Assembly (NCBI GenBank): GCA_020633555.1
Contig: JACKDL010000013.1
Span: 1-64,000 of the forward strand
Length of the DNA: 64,000 bases
Direction of reading: 5' to 3'
Origin: Myxococcales bacterium
GTDB lineage: Bacteria; Myxococcota_A; Bradymonadia; UBA7976; UBA1532
The notes beneath the pieces are model-generated. The model saw nothing but the letters and a program-made list of their open reading frames with translations. It was not told the DNA's origin and made no database searches. A program made the translations under genes and the position numbers. Position 1 is the first letter of the stretch, and each line of letters begins with the position of its first letter. Below are positions 18,035-26,962 of this stretch, in pieces.

Positions 18035-18309
18035 ACAACCGCTGAGCGGCACGGGAGCGAGCGAAGAATCGACCGCTCCATCTGGCAAAGAACCCCGCCG
18101 TGCGTTTGCGCCGGCTGGTGGAGGCGCTTTTTGCCAGAGGTGGGGGGGGCGGTCAAGACAAAAAAATGAAGGCGTCCGCATTTCGCGAAAAGGGGGGGTG
18201 CGCCGAATCAGCACAGGGGGTCGCGCCGGGGGGTCGCCCGTGGGGGAGAGCGCTCAGCCTCGCCCGCCGAGACGCCGCGGTTGCACGGGAAACGGCCCGG
18301 AGGTTCTCG

Positions 18310-19599
18310 ATGCGCGCCCCGATGTTCAGCCTGATCCTCCTGGCGCTGGCGGCTCCCCAGGTCCACGCCTTTGAGCTGAAGACCGATGACGAGGGGCACA
18401 GCGTCGCCTGGGCCCGTGCCGAGGTGGTCTACCGCATGGAGGCCCAGGGCGCGCGGGACCTGACCGAGGCGGCCTCGCTCCGCGCGGTCAAGGGCGCCTT
18501 CGGAGCGTGGGATCAGGCGGCCGAGGGGCTGCGGATCCGATTTGGGGGCGTGGTTTCGAACGTCGCCGTGGGCTTCGACCGTGAAGCCGGGGCGCAGAAC
18601 GCAAACGTGGTGCACTTCAGCCGGGACGTCTGGAGCTTCGACTCGCCGACCGCGCTGGCGGTGACGCTGACGACCTACCGCGCGGGCGGGGGCGGGCTGG
18701 TGGACGCCGACATCGTCGTGAACGAGACGCACTACGCCTGGTCCGAGGGGCCTGAGGGCGACCACGATCTGCAGAACACCCTGGCCCACGAGGCCGGTCA
18801 CTTCCTCGGGCTCGCCCACTCGGCCGAGGCGGAGGCCACCATGTACGCCCGGGCGACGCCCCACGAGACGAAGAAGCGCGACCTGCACCTGGATGATGTC
18901 CAGGGCGTCCAGCGCCTGTACGGCGGCGACTGGGTTCCCCCAGAGGCTGGAACGGAGTCGGAGCTGGAGGCCGAGCCGCCCGGTGGCTGCCAGGCGGGCC
19001 CGTGGGCCGCGTCGCCGCCGCTGTGGGTGTGGATCTTCGGGGTGGCGGGGCTGTTGGCGTTGCGGCGGCGCCGGGCGCTGGCCGTGGTCGCCGTCTTCGG
19101 GGGTCTCTTCATGGCGGAGGGGCAGGCCCAGGCCTCGGCGTTCCGTGCGCTGAGCCTGGAGGGGCTGGCCGAGCGGGCCGACTTCGTGGTCGAGGGGCCC
19201 GTGGTCGCCGTCACGGCGCGCTGGGAGGGAGGCCTGATCATCACCCACGCCCTGATCCGGGTGGAGGTGTGCCATCTGGGTCGCTGCCCCGCCGAGGTGC
19301 TGGCGCGCACGGTCGGGGGGCGTGTGGGCGACCTGATCCAAGAGGCTGAGGGGCTGGCGCACTTTGACCTGGGCGAGCAGGCGTTGGTCTTCATGGGCCC
19401 GGCGCGGCCGGACGGCGCTCGGGCGGTGATCGGGGCGGGGCAGGGGAAGTTCAGCGTGCTCCCCGGGCCGGACGGGGGGTGGGCCTTCCGGAGCCTGCAC
19501 CCGCTTCCCCTGGTCGGCCCCGAGGCGCCGGCCGCTCGCGCCTGGCGCGCCGTACCCGCCGCGTCGCTCCGAGCGGCCCTGGCCGCGCTGCGCCGCTGA
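18310..19599 (+). CDS. Matrixin-type metalloprotease fused through a MYXO-CTERM-like segment to a second secreted domain
   Basis: A signal peptide (MRAPMFSLILLALAAPQVHA) is followed by a zinc metalloprotease domain with HEAGHFLGLAH at residues 160-170 (HExxHxxGxxH) and a Met-turn in ATMYAR. Residues 225-253 read GGCQAGPW, a hydrophobic stretch and RRRR, like the tail of a complete surface protein. The frame then runs on without a stop through a second hydrophobic, signal-like stretch (LAVVAVFGGLFMAEG) into an about 165-residue beta-rich domain (ADFVVEGPVVAVTARWEGG). Such a domain is more expected as a separate protein. CGGAGG precedes ATG 18310. Either this is a true fusion or a stop or frameshift has been lost. 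Confidence 0.75.
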   Translation: MRAPMFSLILLALAAPQVHAFELKTDDEGHSVAWARAEVVYRMEAQGARDLTEAASLRAVKGAFGAWDQAAEGLRIRFGGVVSNVAVGFDREAGAQNANVVHFSRDVWSFDSPTALAVTLTTYRAGGGGLVDADIVVNETHYAWSEGPEGDHDLQNTLAHEAGHFLGLAHSAEAEATMYARATPHETKKRDLHLDDVQGVQRLYGGDWVPPEAGTESELEAEPPGGCQAGPWAASPPLWVWIFGVAGLLALRRRRALAVVAVFGGLFMAEGQAQASAFRALSLEGLAERADFVVEGPVVAVTARWEGGLIITHALIRVEVCHLGRCPAEVLARTVGGRVGDLIQEAEGLAHFDLGEQALVFMGPARPDGARAVIGAGQGKFSVLPGPDGGWAFRSLHPLPLVGPEAPAARAWRAVPAASLRAALAALRR

Positions 19600-19633
19600 C
19601 CGGCGCATTTGGTCAACGCCACCCCTCGCCGCG

Positions 19634-19642
19634 TGCTATATC
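19634..19642 (+). promoter_or_regulatory. Candidate extended -10 promoter
   Basis: TGCTATATC at 19634-19642 has the TGn extension plus TATATC. It lies about 94 bases before the TTG start at 19736, with no clear -35 box. Confidence 0.4.
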
Positions 19643-19735
19643 CTCCGCCGTTCTCGGACCCTGGGTCATGGCCCGGCGGAGCCCACGGGCCTCTGCGGGT
19701 CACGGCTCGAGGCCGTCGACCTCCGGAGGCCGCGA

Positions 19736-22381
19736 TTGAGCGCTCAGAACCCGAGCTTCCAGGGCCAGGCGGGGCAGACCCGCCGGCAGGGCACCACCGT
19801 CCAGTGTGGGGCGTGTGACGCCCGCTTTGGCGCCACCTGGCTGGCGAGCGTCGATGGAGACGGCTCGCCGCAGCTCCTGGCGGCCCTGCTGGCCGATGGC
19901 TTCGCCACGGTCAACACCATGACCTGCCCCGCGTGCGGGTGGCAGCACGTCGCGGTGGAGCCGGTGGTGGTCCACCTGCCATCGGTCCGCCGCATGGTGT
20001 TGGTGGTGCCGGGGGCGCAGCGGCACCGCGTCGAGCAGGCGCGGCTGGCTCATCTGGCCGCCGTGGCTGCCGATCCGCTGGACGGGGTGCCCGACTACGT
20101 CCAGGCGGTCCAGGTGGTCATTGGCCTCGAGGGGCTCCGCGGGGCGCTCTCGACCGGTCCTGCGGCCTTGGCTCCCAAGGGGGCCGACTCGACCACCGCG
20201 GGCCTGGCGGACGGGACGCCGCCGCCCGACACGGTGATCCCCGATCCGGAGCCCGCCGACGACGCGGTGTCCATCGCGCTCATCCGTCGCGAGGCGGCCG
20301 AGGCCCGCGCCGTGGCAGACGCCGCCTTCCATTCGCCCCGGGCCACCCTGACGGGGCCCCCGGCGCCCGCCGAGGCGTCTGTGGTGGAGGCCCTGATCTC
20401 GGCAGACCTGGAGGCGGTGCCCAGTGAGCCGCCGCCCGCCATTGCGCCGCCGCTCCCGCCGTCCGTGGCGCCCCCTGCGAAGGGGGATCTGCTGTCGGCC
20501 GTGCTGGGGGCAGCGCCGCCACCCCCGCTGCCCGAGGCCGGCGCTGGCGAGGGGGAGTGGGCCGACATCGATCAGGCGTGGTCGCTGGGCGAAGAGCCCG
20601 CACCGCCGGCGCCGAGCGACGATGAGCCCACCCACGTGGTGCGCGCCGACGACGTGATCGATCGGCACCCCGCCGGCCCCGCCTTCGATGAGGCCGCGGC
20701 GGGCACTGAGGGGCGCTACCTGGAGGTCGAGGGGGACGCCGTCCGGGCGGTGATTCGGCTGGAGCCCGCGCAGGCCCGCCGGCTCGAGACGGCGGCGGTG
20801 GCGTTGCGCTTCCAGCTCCACCAGACGCCGCATGGGCCGGTGCCGGCCCTGCTGGTGGTGCCCGAGGATCTGGAGGACGAGGCCGAGGAGGCCCAGCTCT
20901 GGTTGCTCGACCCCCGCGACGCCGTGCACACGCAGGCCCTGCGCCTCCTCGAGGAGGTCTTCGCGCTGGACCTCGTGCTGCACACGGACGCCGGGTTCCA
21001 CGGGCGGCGGACGCTGCGGGCGCCCCTGGAGGCCAACGTGGCCACCGCCATCGAGCGGCTGGCAGCGGGGCGTGACCACGACCCTGCCGCGGCCAGGGCG
21101 GTGGTGCTGGCGCCGGAGTTCGATCGGGTGGGGCGCCTGAAGCACAACTTCACCGAAGACAGCTTCTCGGGCGCGGCCGACGCGGCGGAGGCGCGACTGG
21201 CCCTGGGGATCCTGGCCTACTGGAGCGCGCCGGAGCGGCGGGAGTACCTGCTGCGGGTGCGCAGCTTCCCCGAGTCCTGGTTCGACGCCATGACGCGCCG
21301 GGTGGTGGGCGCGGGCGTGCACTTCGGTCTGGCCATGGATCCGCACCTGCGCCAGCGGGCCGTGGAGCTCGGGCTCGCGGCGCACGCGGCGCAGCTCCTG
21401 CAGCGCTCCATGGCGAACTTCGCCGAGGTGAACCTGAGCCTGCGGCCCAGCGGCCTCGATCCGTTGGACATCTGGGAGAACTGGGAGGCCCTGCTGACCC
21501 TCGCTGAGGAGCTCGACCTGCCGGTCGACGAGGACATCGAGGAGGTGGCCGCTCAGGCGATGGAGCGGGCCCGTCATGCGGCGCAGGAGGTCGAGGTCAT
21601 CGACCTGGATGACGACCTCTCGGTGGAGGTCGAAGAGGTAGCCGAGCTCGGCGAGCCCGACGATCAGGAGCTGGTGCGTCAGCTCGAGCTGCCCGGCCGG
21701 CGGCTCGAGGCGGCCATCGCCCTGGTGCAGCGCGGGCAGGCTGTGAACGTGGGGCCCATCTTCAACGCCATGGCGCGCATGGGCCGCGAGGAGCTCCTGC
21801 GGCTGGTGCCCCACGTCCTCGCCATGGGGCCGTCCTTCGAGGCGAGCCTGGCCATCGGGCTGCGGTCGAAGCGGGCGAGCCTGCGGGTGGCTTGTGCGTT
21901 GGCGCTGGGCGAGATCCGCTCCGAGCGGGCGGCGCCGGCCATGCTGGGCCTGTTGCAGCCCGCCGGGGAGCCCGAGTGGCGGATCCTCGCGCGGGCCATC
22001 GCGCGCATTGGTCGGCGGATCCTGCCGGCGGCAGCCCGGGTCGTGGCTGAGCGCGGCGATCCCGCGCACCGGGTGGCCCACGCCCTGGCGCTTTTGGGCG
22101 TCGAGGCCCGCGGCGCCCTGTCGGCCGCCCGCGCCCAAGCCGATCACCCCGCAGTGGACGCTTGCCTCGATCGGGCGCTGAGCGAGCTGGGGCAGGTGGG
22201 CTTCGGTGATCCCGCTGACTTCACCGAGCGCCTGGCGGACGCGTTCGAGGCCATCGGGCCCGACGCCGTGACCCCGGACTATGAAGAGGACCTCAACTCT
22301 GTGGATCTGGGTCCGGGCGCTTCGGTGAGCCTCGAAGCCGATGTCGACCTCGACGACCTGGATCCGGCGGGGCATTCTTGA
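19736..22381 (+). CDS. CpXC-domain protein with C-terminal HEAT-like repeats
   Basis: Residues 20-85 form a CpXC-like zinc domain with two CxxC knuckles, CGACDARF and CPACGWQH, about 45 residues apart. An Ala/Pro-rich disordered stretch follows (about 120-310), then an alpha/beta domain (about 330-600). The end is HEAT-like (about 690-830; KRASLRVACALALGEI and similar units). The last 50 residues are acidic. The 881-residue protein has no signal peptide or membrane segment and is probably cytoplasmic. TTG 19736 has CCGGAGG 6 bases upstream. CpXC proteins have no agreed function; HEAT arrays suggest protein binding. Confidence 0.62.
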   Translation: MSAQNPSFQGQAGQTRRQGTTVQCGACDARFGATWLASVDGDGSPQLLAALLADGFATVNTMTCPACGWQHVAVEPVVVHLPSVRRMVLVVPGAQRHRVEQARLAHLAAVAADPLDGVPDYVQAVQVVIGLEGLRGALSTGPAALAPKGADSTTAGLADGTPPPDTVIPDPEPADDAVSIALIRREAAEARAVADAAFHSPRATLTGPPAPAEASVVEALISADLEAVPSEPPPAIAPPLPPSVAPPAKGDLLSAVLGAAPPPPLPEAGAGEGEWADIDQAWSLGEEPAPPAPSDDEPTHVVRADDVIDRHPAGPAFDEAAAGTEGRYLEVEGDAVRAVIRLEPAQARRLETAAVALRFQLHQTPHGPVPALLVVPEDLEDEAEEAQLWLLDPRDAVHTQALRLLEEVFALDLVLHTDAGFHGRRTLRAPLEANVATAIERLAAGRDHDPAAARAVVLAPEFDRVGRLKHNFTEDSFSGAADAAEARLALGILAYWSAPERREYLLRVRSFPESWFDAMTRRVVGAGVHFGLAMDPHLRQRAVELGLAAHAAQLLQRSMANFAEVNLSLRPSGLDPLDIWENWEALLTLAEELDLPVDEDIEEVAAQAMERARHAAQEVEVIDLDDDLSVEVEEVAELGEPDDQELVRQLELPGRRLEAAIALVQRGQAVNVGPIFNAMARMGREELLRLVPHVLAMGPSFEASLAIGLRSKRASLRVACALALGEIRSERAAPAMLGLLQPAGEPEWRILARAIARIGRRILPAAARVVAERGDPAHRVAHALALLGVEARGALSAARAQADHPAVDACLDRALSELGQVGFGDPADFTERLADAFEAIGPDAVTPDYEEDLNSVDLGPGASVSLEADVDLDDLDPAGHS

Positions 22382-22428
22382 GGGGCCGAGGCCGGCCAGG
22401 CGCGGCGACCACGTCGGCGGGGGTTTGA

Positions 22429-23160
22429 GTGCGCATCGGGTTGATCACGGACATCCACGCCAACCTCGAGGCCCTCGAGGCGGTCCTGGCCGTGCTGGAC
22501 GGCAAGCGGATCGACTTCCTGGCGTGTCTGGGCGATGTGGTGGGTTACGGCGGGCAGCCCGATGAGTGCTGCAACCGGATCCGGACGTTGGCGGACGCGT
22601 GTGTGTTGGGCAACCACGACGCCGCGGTCTGCGGGCGCATGGACTACAGCTACTACCGCGTGCCGGCGCGTGAGGCCCTCGATCGCCACGCCGCGCGGCT
22701 GAGCGATGTGAACCGCGAGTGGCTGATGAGCCTGCCGTACCAGGCCACGGTGGGCGACGTCGCTCTGTGCCACGGCTCGCCGGCATCTCTGCAGGACTTC
22801 GAGTACATCTTCGTGCTGGAGCAGATGCGCGAGCTGGTGGCCCGCCACGCCGAGCTGGCGCCGGTGACGTTCATCGGGCACTCGCACCTGTGCAAGGCCT
22901 TCGCCTTCGACCATGAACGGGCCGATGAGCTGCTGCGCACTCGCTTCACCCTGGAGCCCGAGCGCAAGCACCTGATCACCGTGGGCAGCGTGGGGCAGCC
23001 GCGGGACTATGACCCCCGGGCTTGCTGCGCCATCTACGACACGGAGGCCCGTCACTTCGAGTACCTCCGGGTGCCGTACGACATCGAGGCCGCCGCCCGG
23101 AAGATCGTGGACTCCGGGCTCTCCGTCACTTTCGGAAAGCGCCTCTTCCTGGGGGTCTGA
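22429..23160 (+). CDS. Metallophosphoesterase (calcineurin-like, YfcE/diadenosine tetraphosphatase-like)
   Basis: The 243-residue protein has the dimetal phosphoesterase motifs in order: TDIHANLEAL, LGDVVGYGG, LGNHDAAV, CHGSP and FIGHSHLCKAF. It also has TVGSVGQPRD, which is typical of the bacterial family often annotated as protein or nucleotide phosphatase. All metal ligands are present. It has no signal peptide, so it is cytoplasmic. GTG 22429 is used. The natural substrate cannot be told; it follows the CpXC/HEAT gene by 47 bases and is probably co-transcribed. Confidence 0.85.
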   Translation: MRIGLITDIHANLEALEAVLAVLDGKRIDFLACLGDVVGYGGQPDECCNRIRTLADACVLGNHDAAVCGRMDYSYYRVPAREALDRHAARLSDVNREWLMSLPYQATVGDVALCHGSPASLQDFEYIFVLEQMRELVARHAELAPVTFIGHSHLCKAFAFDHERADELLRTRFTLEPERKHLITVGSVGQPRDYDPRACCAIYDTEARHFEYLRVPYDIEAAARKIVDSGLSVTFGKRLFLGV

Positions 23161-23163
23161 TCC

Positions 23164-25161
23164 TCAGCCCACCAAGGCCAGGTGCCCTTCGAGGGCGAAG
23201 AACGCTGCGCCCTCCCGCTCAGAGATCAGCACATCCCCGTCGGGCCACACGTCGATGCGGTCGGGCAGCAGCCCGCCAGCGTCCAGGGTGTGCACCAGGC
23301 GACCGGTGGCTGGATCCACGGCCCGGACGGTGGCGGCCGCCACCAGGACGATGCCGCGGCAGGCGAGGGGGGGTGGGTTGTGGGTCACCACCCCGTCCGG
23401 ATCGTCGGGCGGGAGCGCCCACGAGACGTCGCCCCCGTCGGCGTTGAAGGCGGCGGTGCTGCCGTCCAGCCCCTTGGCGAGGACCCGGACACCGGCGCGC
23501 AGCAGCCGCGGCGGCGTGGGCCCCCCCGGGATCGACACGCGCCACGCGACGGCGCCTGTGATCGGGTCGAGGGCCACCAACCGGGGTGCGCCCGGATCGC
23601 CCGTGGGCACGACCAGCAGGTCGCCCAGGCGGCGGGGGCGGTCCAGCGGCGCCTCGCCCAGGTCGTGGCGCCACAGGGTCCCGCCATCGGGGCCGAGCGC
23701 CCAGAGCGCGTGCCGCCCCCGCTGGGCGTCGAGGATCCAGACGTGGGCCCCGTCGCACACCGGGCCTGCCGACGGCGGCCCGGCGAGCGGGACGCGGATC
23801 TCGACCGCGCCGTCGCTGGGGCTGAGCCGGCGGAGGACCCGATCTTCGGCCAGAATCCAGAGCCCGTCGGCGCCCTGGGCCACGCCCAGCAGCCGCCCGT
23901 AGGCCGGATCGGCGGCCCAGCGAGGGGCGCCGGAGAGCGCGTCGACCACTTCGAGGCCGTCGTCGTGCTGCAGTAGCCAGTCGCCCGTATGGAGGGGCGT
24001 CACGCGCCTGGGGGGCGGCAGATCGGGGCGGCACCACCGCGCGCTGGCGTCGCGACGGTGCAGGCGGCCACGCGAATCCAGCGCCAGCCCCGGCGCACCC
24101 GGGCCCAAGCCGCGCCAGCCCTGAGCGTGCCAGCGGGCTTGGCCGGTGGTGCGGGCCACTGCGGTGAGCCCGTGGGCGTGGGTGAGGTGCACCTCGTCCT
24201 CGACGAGCACCGCGTGCTGGAGCCCCTCGGTGGGCGCGCGCCAGAGCCGTCGGTAGGCCAGGTGGAACAAGCCGCCCACCGGCAGTGGCCGTCCGTCCCC
24301 CCGGTCGGGGCTGGCCGCCCCAGCCTGCGCCCGGCCTGGCGATGGGGCGCGGCGGGCCGGGAGCAGGGCGGCCGCCCACTGCCCCAGCCGGGTCGCCCGC
24401 TGACCCAGGAGGGCGCGGTCCCTGCCGCTCAGGCCCGCCTGCCCGTCGATCAGCCGCTCCGCCTGGGCGGCCAGGGTCAGGACCGAGCGCGCCACCGGCA
24501 GGGAGCGCGCCAGGCCGTCGGCGTCGACCACCTGCCGCTCAAGCTCGGCCCCCCGACGCGCAACCCGCAGCGCGGTATCGGTCTCCAGCGCGATCCGGCG
24601 TGGCACCACCGGGTTCTCGGGGTTGGCCATCGCCGCCTCGAGCACATCCAGCCAGGCTGACAGGGCAGGGGCAAGCTGGGCGGGGGCGAGCCGTACGGGG
24701 GCCAGGCCGAAGGGGACGGCGGGTGCGGGGGCCTGGCGGGGCTCGCCCCGGTCGCTGGGCGTGCTGGCCTGGAGACGGGCGGCGGCGCGGTGTAGGACCG
24801 GAGCCTCCGGCGCGCCCGGCGGAAGCGCTTCGGCGCAACGCTGCACCCATGAAAGGACCACAGCCCGGGTGATCGCCCGATCGAGCGGCTGCCGACGCAG
24901 GATCGTGGGGCCGGCGGGCCGTCGCACGCTCAAGGAGAGCCCTGTGGGCCCGTCGGCGGTGAGGGCCGCCCGATACCCGTCGTCCAGCCGGACGCCCATG
25001 GGGCGCCCCCCGGCGAGCGCGTCCGCCAGCGCCTCGGCCAGGCCGAGCACCAGCGCCTCGTGGGACACCGGCGCCAGATGCAAGGGGGTGTCGGCGAGAC
25101 ACAGCCACGCCAGGGCGGGGTGGGGCGGGTCGAGCAGGCGGTGGATCGTCAGCGCAAGCAC
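23164..25161 (-). CDS. PQQ-like beta-propeller protein
   Basis: The C-terminal half (about residues 300-665) consists of repeats of the PQQ/WD-like kind, with units such as LVALDPITGAVAWRVSI and VRAVDPATGRLVHTLDAGG, which make a beta-propeller. The N-terminal 290 residues are helical and Arg/Ala-rich with no domain I recognise. There is no signal peptide. The start is uncertain: GTG 25161 is the last in-frame start that keeps clear of the divergent gene at 25274, although the frame stays open to 25440. Such propellers mostly serve as protein-interaction surfaces. The stop is 3 bases from the converging phosphoesterase stop. Confidence 0.62.
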   Translation of the reverse strand: MLALTIHRLLDPPHPALAWLCLADTPLHLAPVSHEALVLGLAEALADALAGGRPMGVRLDDGYRAALTADGPTGLSLSVRRPAGPTILRRQPLDRAITRAVVLSWVQRCAEALPPGAPEAPVLHRAAARLQASTPSDRGEPRQAPAPAVPFGLAPVRLAPAQLAPALSAWLDVLEAAMANPENPVVPRRIALETDTALRVARRGAELERQVVDADGLARSLPVARSVLTLAAQAERLIDGQAGLSGRDRALLGQRATRLGQWAAALLPARRAPSPGRAQAGAASPDRGDGRPLPVGGLFHLAYRRLWRAPTEGLQHAVLVEDEVHLTHAHGLTAVARTTGQARWHAQGWRGLGPGAPGLALDSRGRLHRRDASARWCRPDLPPPRRVTPLHTGDWLLQHDDGLEVVDALSGAPRWAADPAYGRLLGVAQGADGLWILAEDRVLRRLSPSDGAVEIRVPLAGPPSAGPVCDGAHVWILDAQRGRHALWALGPDGGTLWRHDLGEAPLDRPRRLGDLLVVPTGDPGAPRLVALDPITGAVAWRVSIPGGPTPPRLLRAGVRVLAKGLDGSTAAFNADGGDVSWALPPDDPDGVVTHNPPPLACRGIVLVAAATVRAVDPATGRLVHTLDAGGLLPDRIDVWPDGDVLISEREGAAFFALEGHLALVG

Positions 25162-25273
25162 GCGGCGAGGGTCCCACGGACGATGCCCGCCGCTCAACGC
25201 CCCACGCGGTTGTGCCGGTGCGGGGGCTGGCCTAGGATGCGCGACGCTCGCGAGTCCGCCAGGGAGGCCTGCC

Positions 25274-26962
25274 ATGGGCGCGTCCGATTCGTTGGTCAAG
25301 ACCGCACACGCGCTGCTCGTCGAGGCGGGTCGGCCGCTCAACGCGCGGCGTCTGCTGGCGATGGGCGCGGCCCAGAAGATGTGGCCCGCGGGCCTCGATG
25401 CCAACGGGTTGTCGGACGCGCTGGCGGACGCCCCCGGCATTCAGATCCTCCGGCGCGGCGTGTTCGCAGCGGCCGCCGCCCCGCCCGCCGAGGCCCCGCC
25501 GGCGTCCGTCGCCGAGGGGGTCCCCCCCCGCCGCACCCGCCCGTCGAAGGCGTCGGCGCTGGATGAGGATGAGTTCGACGGGCCCGAGGCGACGCCCTCC
25601 GATCGCGACTTCGACGACCGGGACAAGCGCCGGCGCAAGCGCACCCGCTCCATCGACCTGGTGGGCGCCACGCCCGCGGCGCCGCTCACGGTCGAGGACG
25701 CCACCGAAGCCGCCCGCCGCGGTGCGGACGACCGCGACGGCCTGCGCCGCCGGATGTGGGCTCGAATCCAGCGCGAGGCGGCGATCGCCGCCGGCATGGA
25801 TCCCGGCCCGGCGCCGCCGCTGCACCGCCCCGTGAAGCCCGCCGCCAGGCCGATTGAGGCACCGGTCGAGCAACCACCTGCGCCGGCGTTCCACGTAGAT
25901 GCCGAGCCGCCGCCGCCCGCGGCGGCACCGTCGAAGGTGGAGCAGACCGGGCGCGCGGCTCCGCCGGCGCCAGCCGCACCGGACGCCGAGGATCCGAGCG
26001 ATCGCCTCAAGGCGGCCCTTCGCCGTCGCCGCCGGACCCGGGTGGATTCGACCCCGCCGGCCCCGCCGGAGGCCCTTGTGGCACCCCCGTCGCCATCCGA
26101 GGCGCCGCGCGCCGAGCCCCGGCCGGCGGCTACCCCGGTCCCGGCGCCGCCGCCCGATGCCTATGTGGAGCACCGGCAGGGCGCGGCCCGCGGGCACAGC
26201 CCCGACCGGAGGCGGCCGGTTCTGCCCGAGTTGACCGCCAGCGACGCCTTGGCCGATGCGGCCGAGCAGGTGCTGCTGGGCCAGGGTGAGCCGGTCAGCC
26301 TGAGCGGGTTGGTGCAGGCCATCGCGTCGCGGGGTCTGGAGCCCGCGGGGCTGGCCGGTGTGCTGCGGGCCGACGGGGCCCGGCGGGCGGCTCTGGGCCT
26401 CCGCCCTCGCTTCGCACACATGCCCGACGGCGCGGTTGCGCTGTGGGCCTGGGGGCTCAGCGAGCACTACCGTGCCCTCGAGGGCGAGCTGCACGCCACC
26501 GTGGCCGCGCTGCGCGAGGCGGCGCGGCGTGACCTGTTGGCCCGGGTCGGGGCGGCATCGCCGACCGGCTTCGCGCGCATCGTGCGGCTCCTGCTGGAGC
26601 GGCAGGGGCTCGTGGCCCTGGAGGTGGTGCACCGCGCCGAGCGGAGCCTGGCCCTGACGGGCGCCCGCGGCGCCGAAGGGGGGCGGGTGGTGGTGGTTGC
26701 CCATCAGTCGTGGAGCGACCTCGGGGCGCAGACCGTGGCGGCCGTGGGGGCCAACCTGGAGGCCTTCGAGGTGGATGAGGGCCTGGTGATCACGCTGGGG
26801 CGGGTGGGCGACAAGGCCCGCGCGGCGGCCGAAGGGGCCCGCGTCACGCTGTGGGACGGCCCGGCGCTGGCCCATGCCCTCGAGGCGCACGGAGTGGGGC
26901 TCGCCGAGCAGCGCCCCGTGGTGCGCTACCCCGATCACGCCTTCTTCGCCGGCCTGGGGTGA
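25274..26962 (+). CDS. HARE-HTH protein with second winged helix and degenerate Mrr-like nuclease domain
   Basis: Residues 4-65 look like a HARE-HTH domain (SLVKTAHALLVEAGRPLNAR), a helix-turn-helix shared by restriction enzymes and chromatin proteins. A 240-residue Pro/Ala/Arg-rich linker follows, then another winged-helix-like part (about 320-400; AEQVLLGQGEPVSLSGLVQA). The C-terminal 120 residues follow the Mrr restriction-nuclease fold: FARIVRLLLERQGLVALEVV, then LVITLGRVGDKARAAA and VTLWDGPALAHAL. The catalytic Asp and Gln-x-Lys of Mrr are not conserved (IQAK reads VVAH), so it may bind but not cut DNA. No methylase gene is near. GTG of the next gene overlaps the stop. Confidence 0.6.
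   Translation: MGASDSLVKTAHALLVEAGRPLNARRLLAMGAAQKMWPAGLDANGLSDALADAPGIQILRRGVFAAAAAPPAEAPPASVAEGVPPRRTRPSKASALDEDEFDGPEATPSDRDFDDRDKRRRKRTRSIDLVGATPAAPLTVEDATEAARRGADDRDGLRRRMWARIQREAAIAAGMDPGPAPPLHRPVKPAARPIEAPVEQPPAPAFHVDAEPPPPAAAPSKVEQTGRAAPPAPAAPDAEDPSDRLKAALRRRRRTRVDSTPPAPPEALVAPPSPSEAPRAEPRPAATPVPAPPPDAYVEHRQGAARGHSPDRRRPVLPELTASDALADAAEQVLLGQGEPVSLSGLVQAIASRGLEPAGLAGVLRADGARRAALGLRPRFAHMPDGAVALWAWGLSEHYRALEGELHATVAALREAARRDLLARVGAASPTGFARIVRLLLERQGLVALEVVHRAERSLALTGARGAEGGRVVVVAHQSWSDLGAQTVAAVGANLEAFEVDEGLVITLGRVGDKARAAAEGARVTLWDGPALAHALEAHGVGLAEQRPVVRYPDHAFFAGLG

Noticed and set aside
18181..18190. TTTCGCGAAA, a 10-base palindrome upstream of the matrixin gene, as an operator.
   Set aside because: A 10-base palindrome alone is too short, and no second copy or known regulator site supports it.
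19700..22375. An 891-codon minus-strand frame.
   Set aside because: It mirrors the CpXC/HEAT gene codon by codon and has no domain of its own.
25274..26962. Mrr-like gene as an active restriction or defence system.
   Set aside because: The catalytic residues appear lost and no methylase, helicase or other defence gene is nearby.
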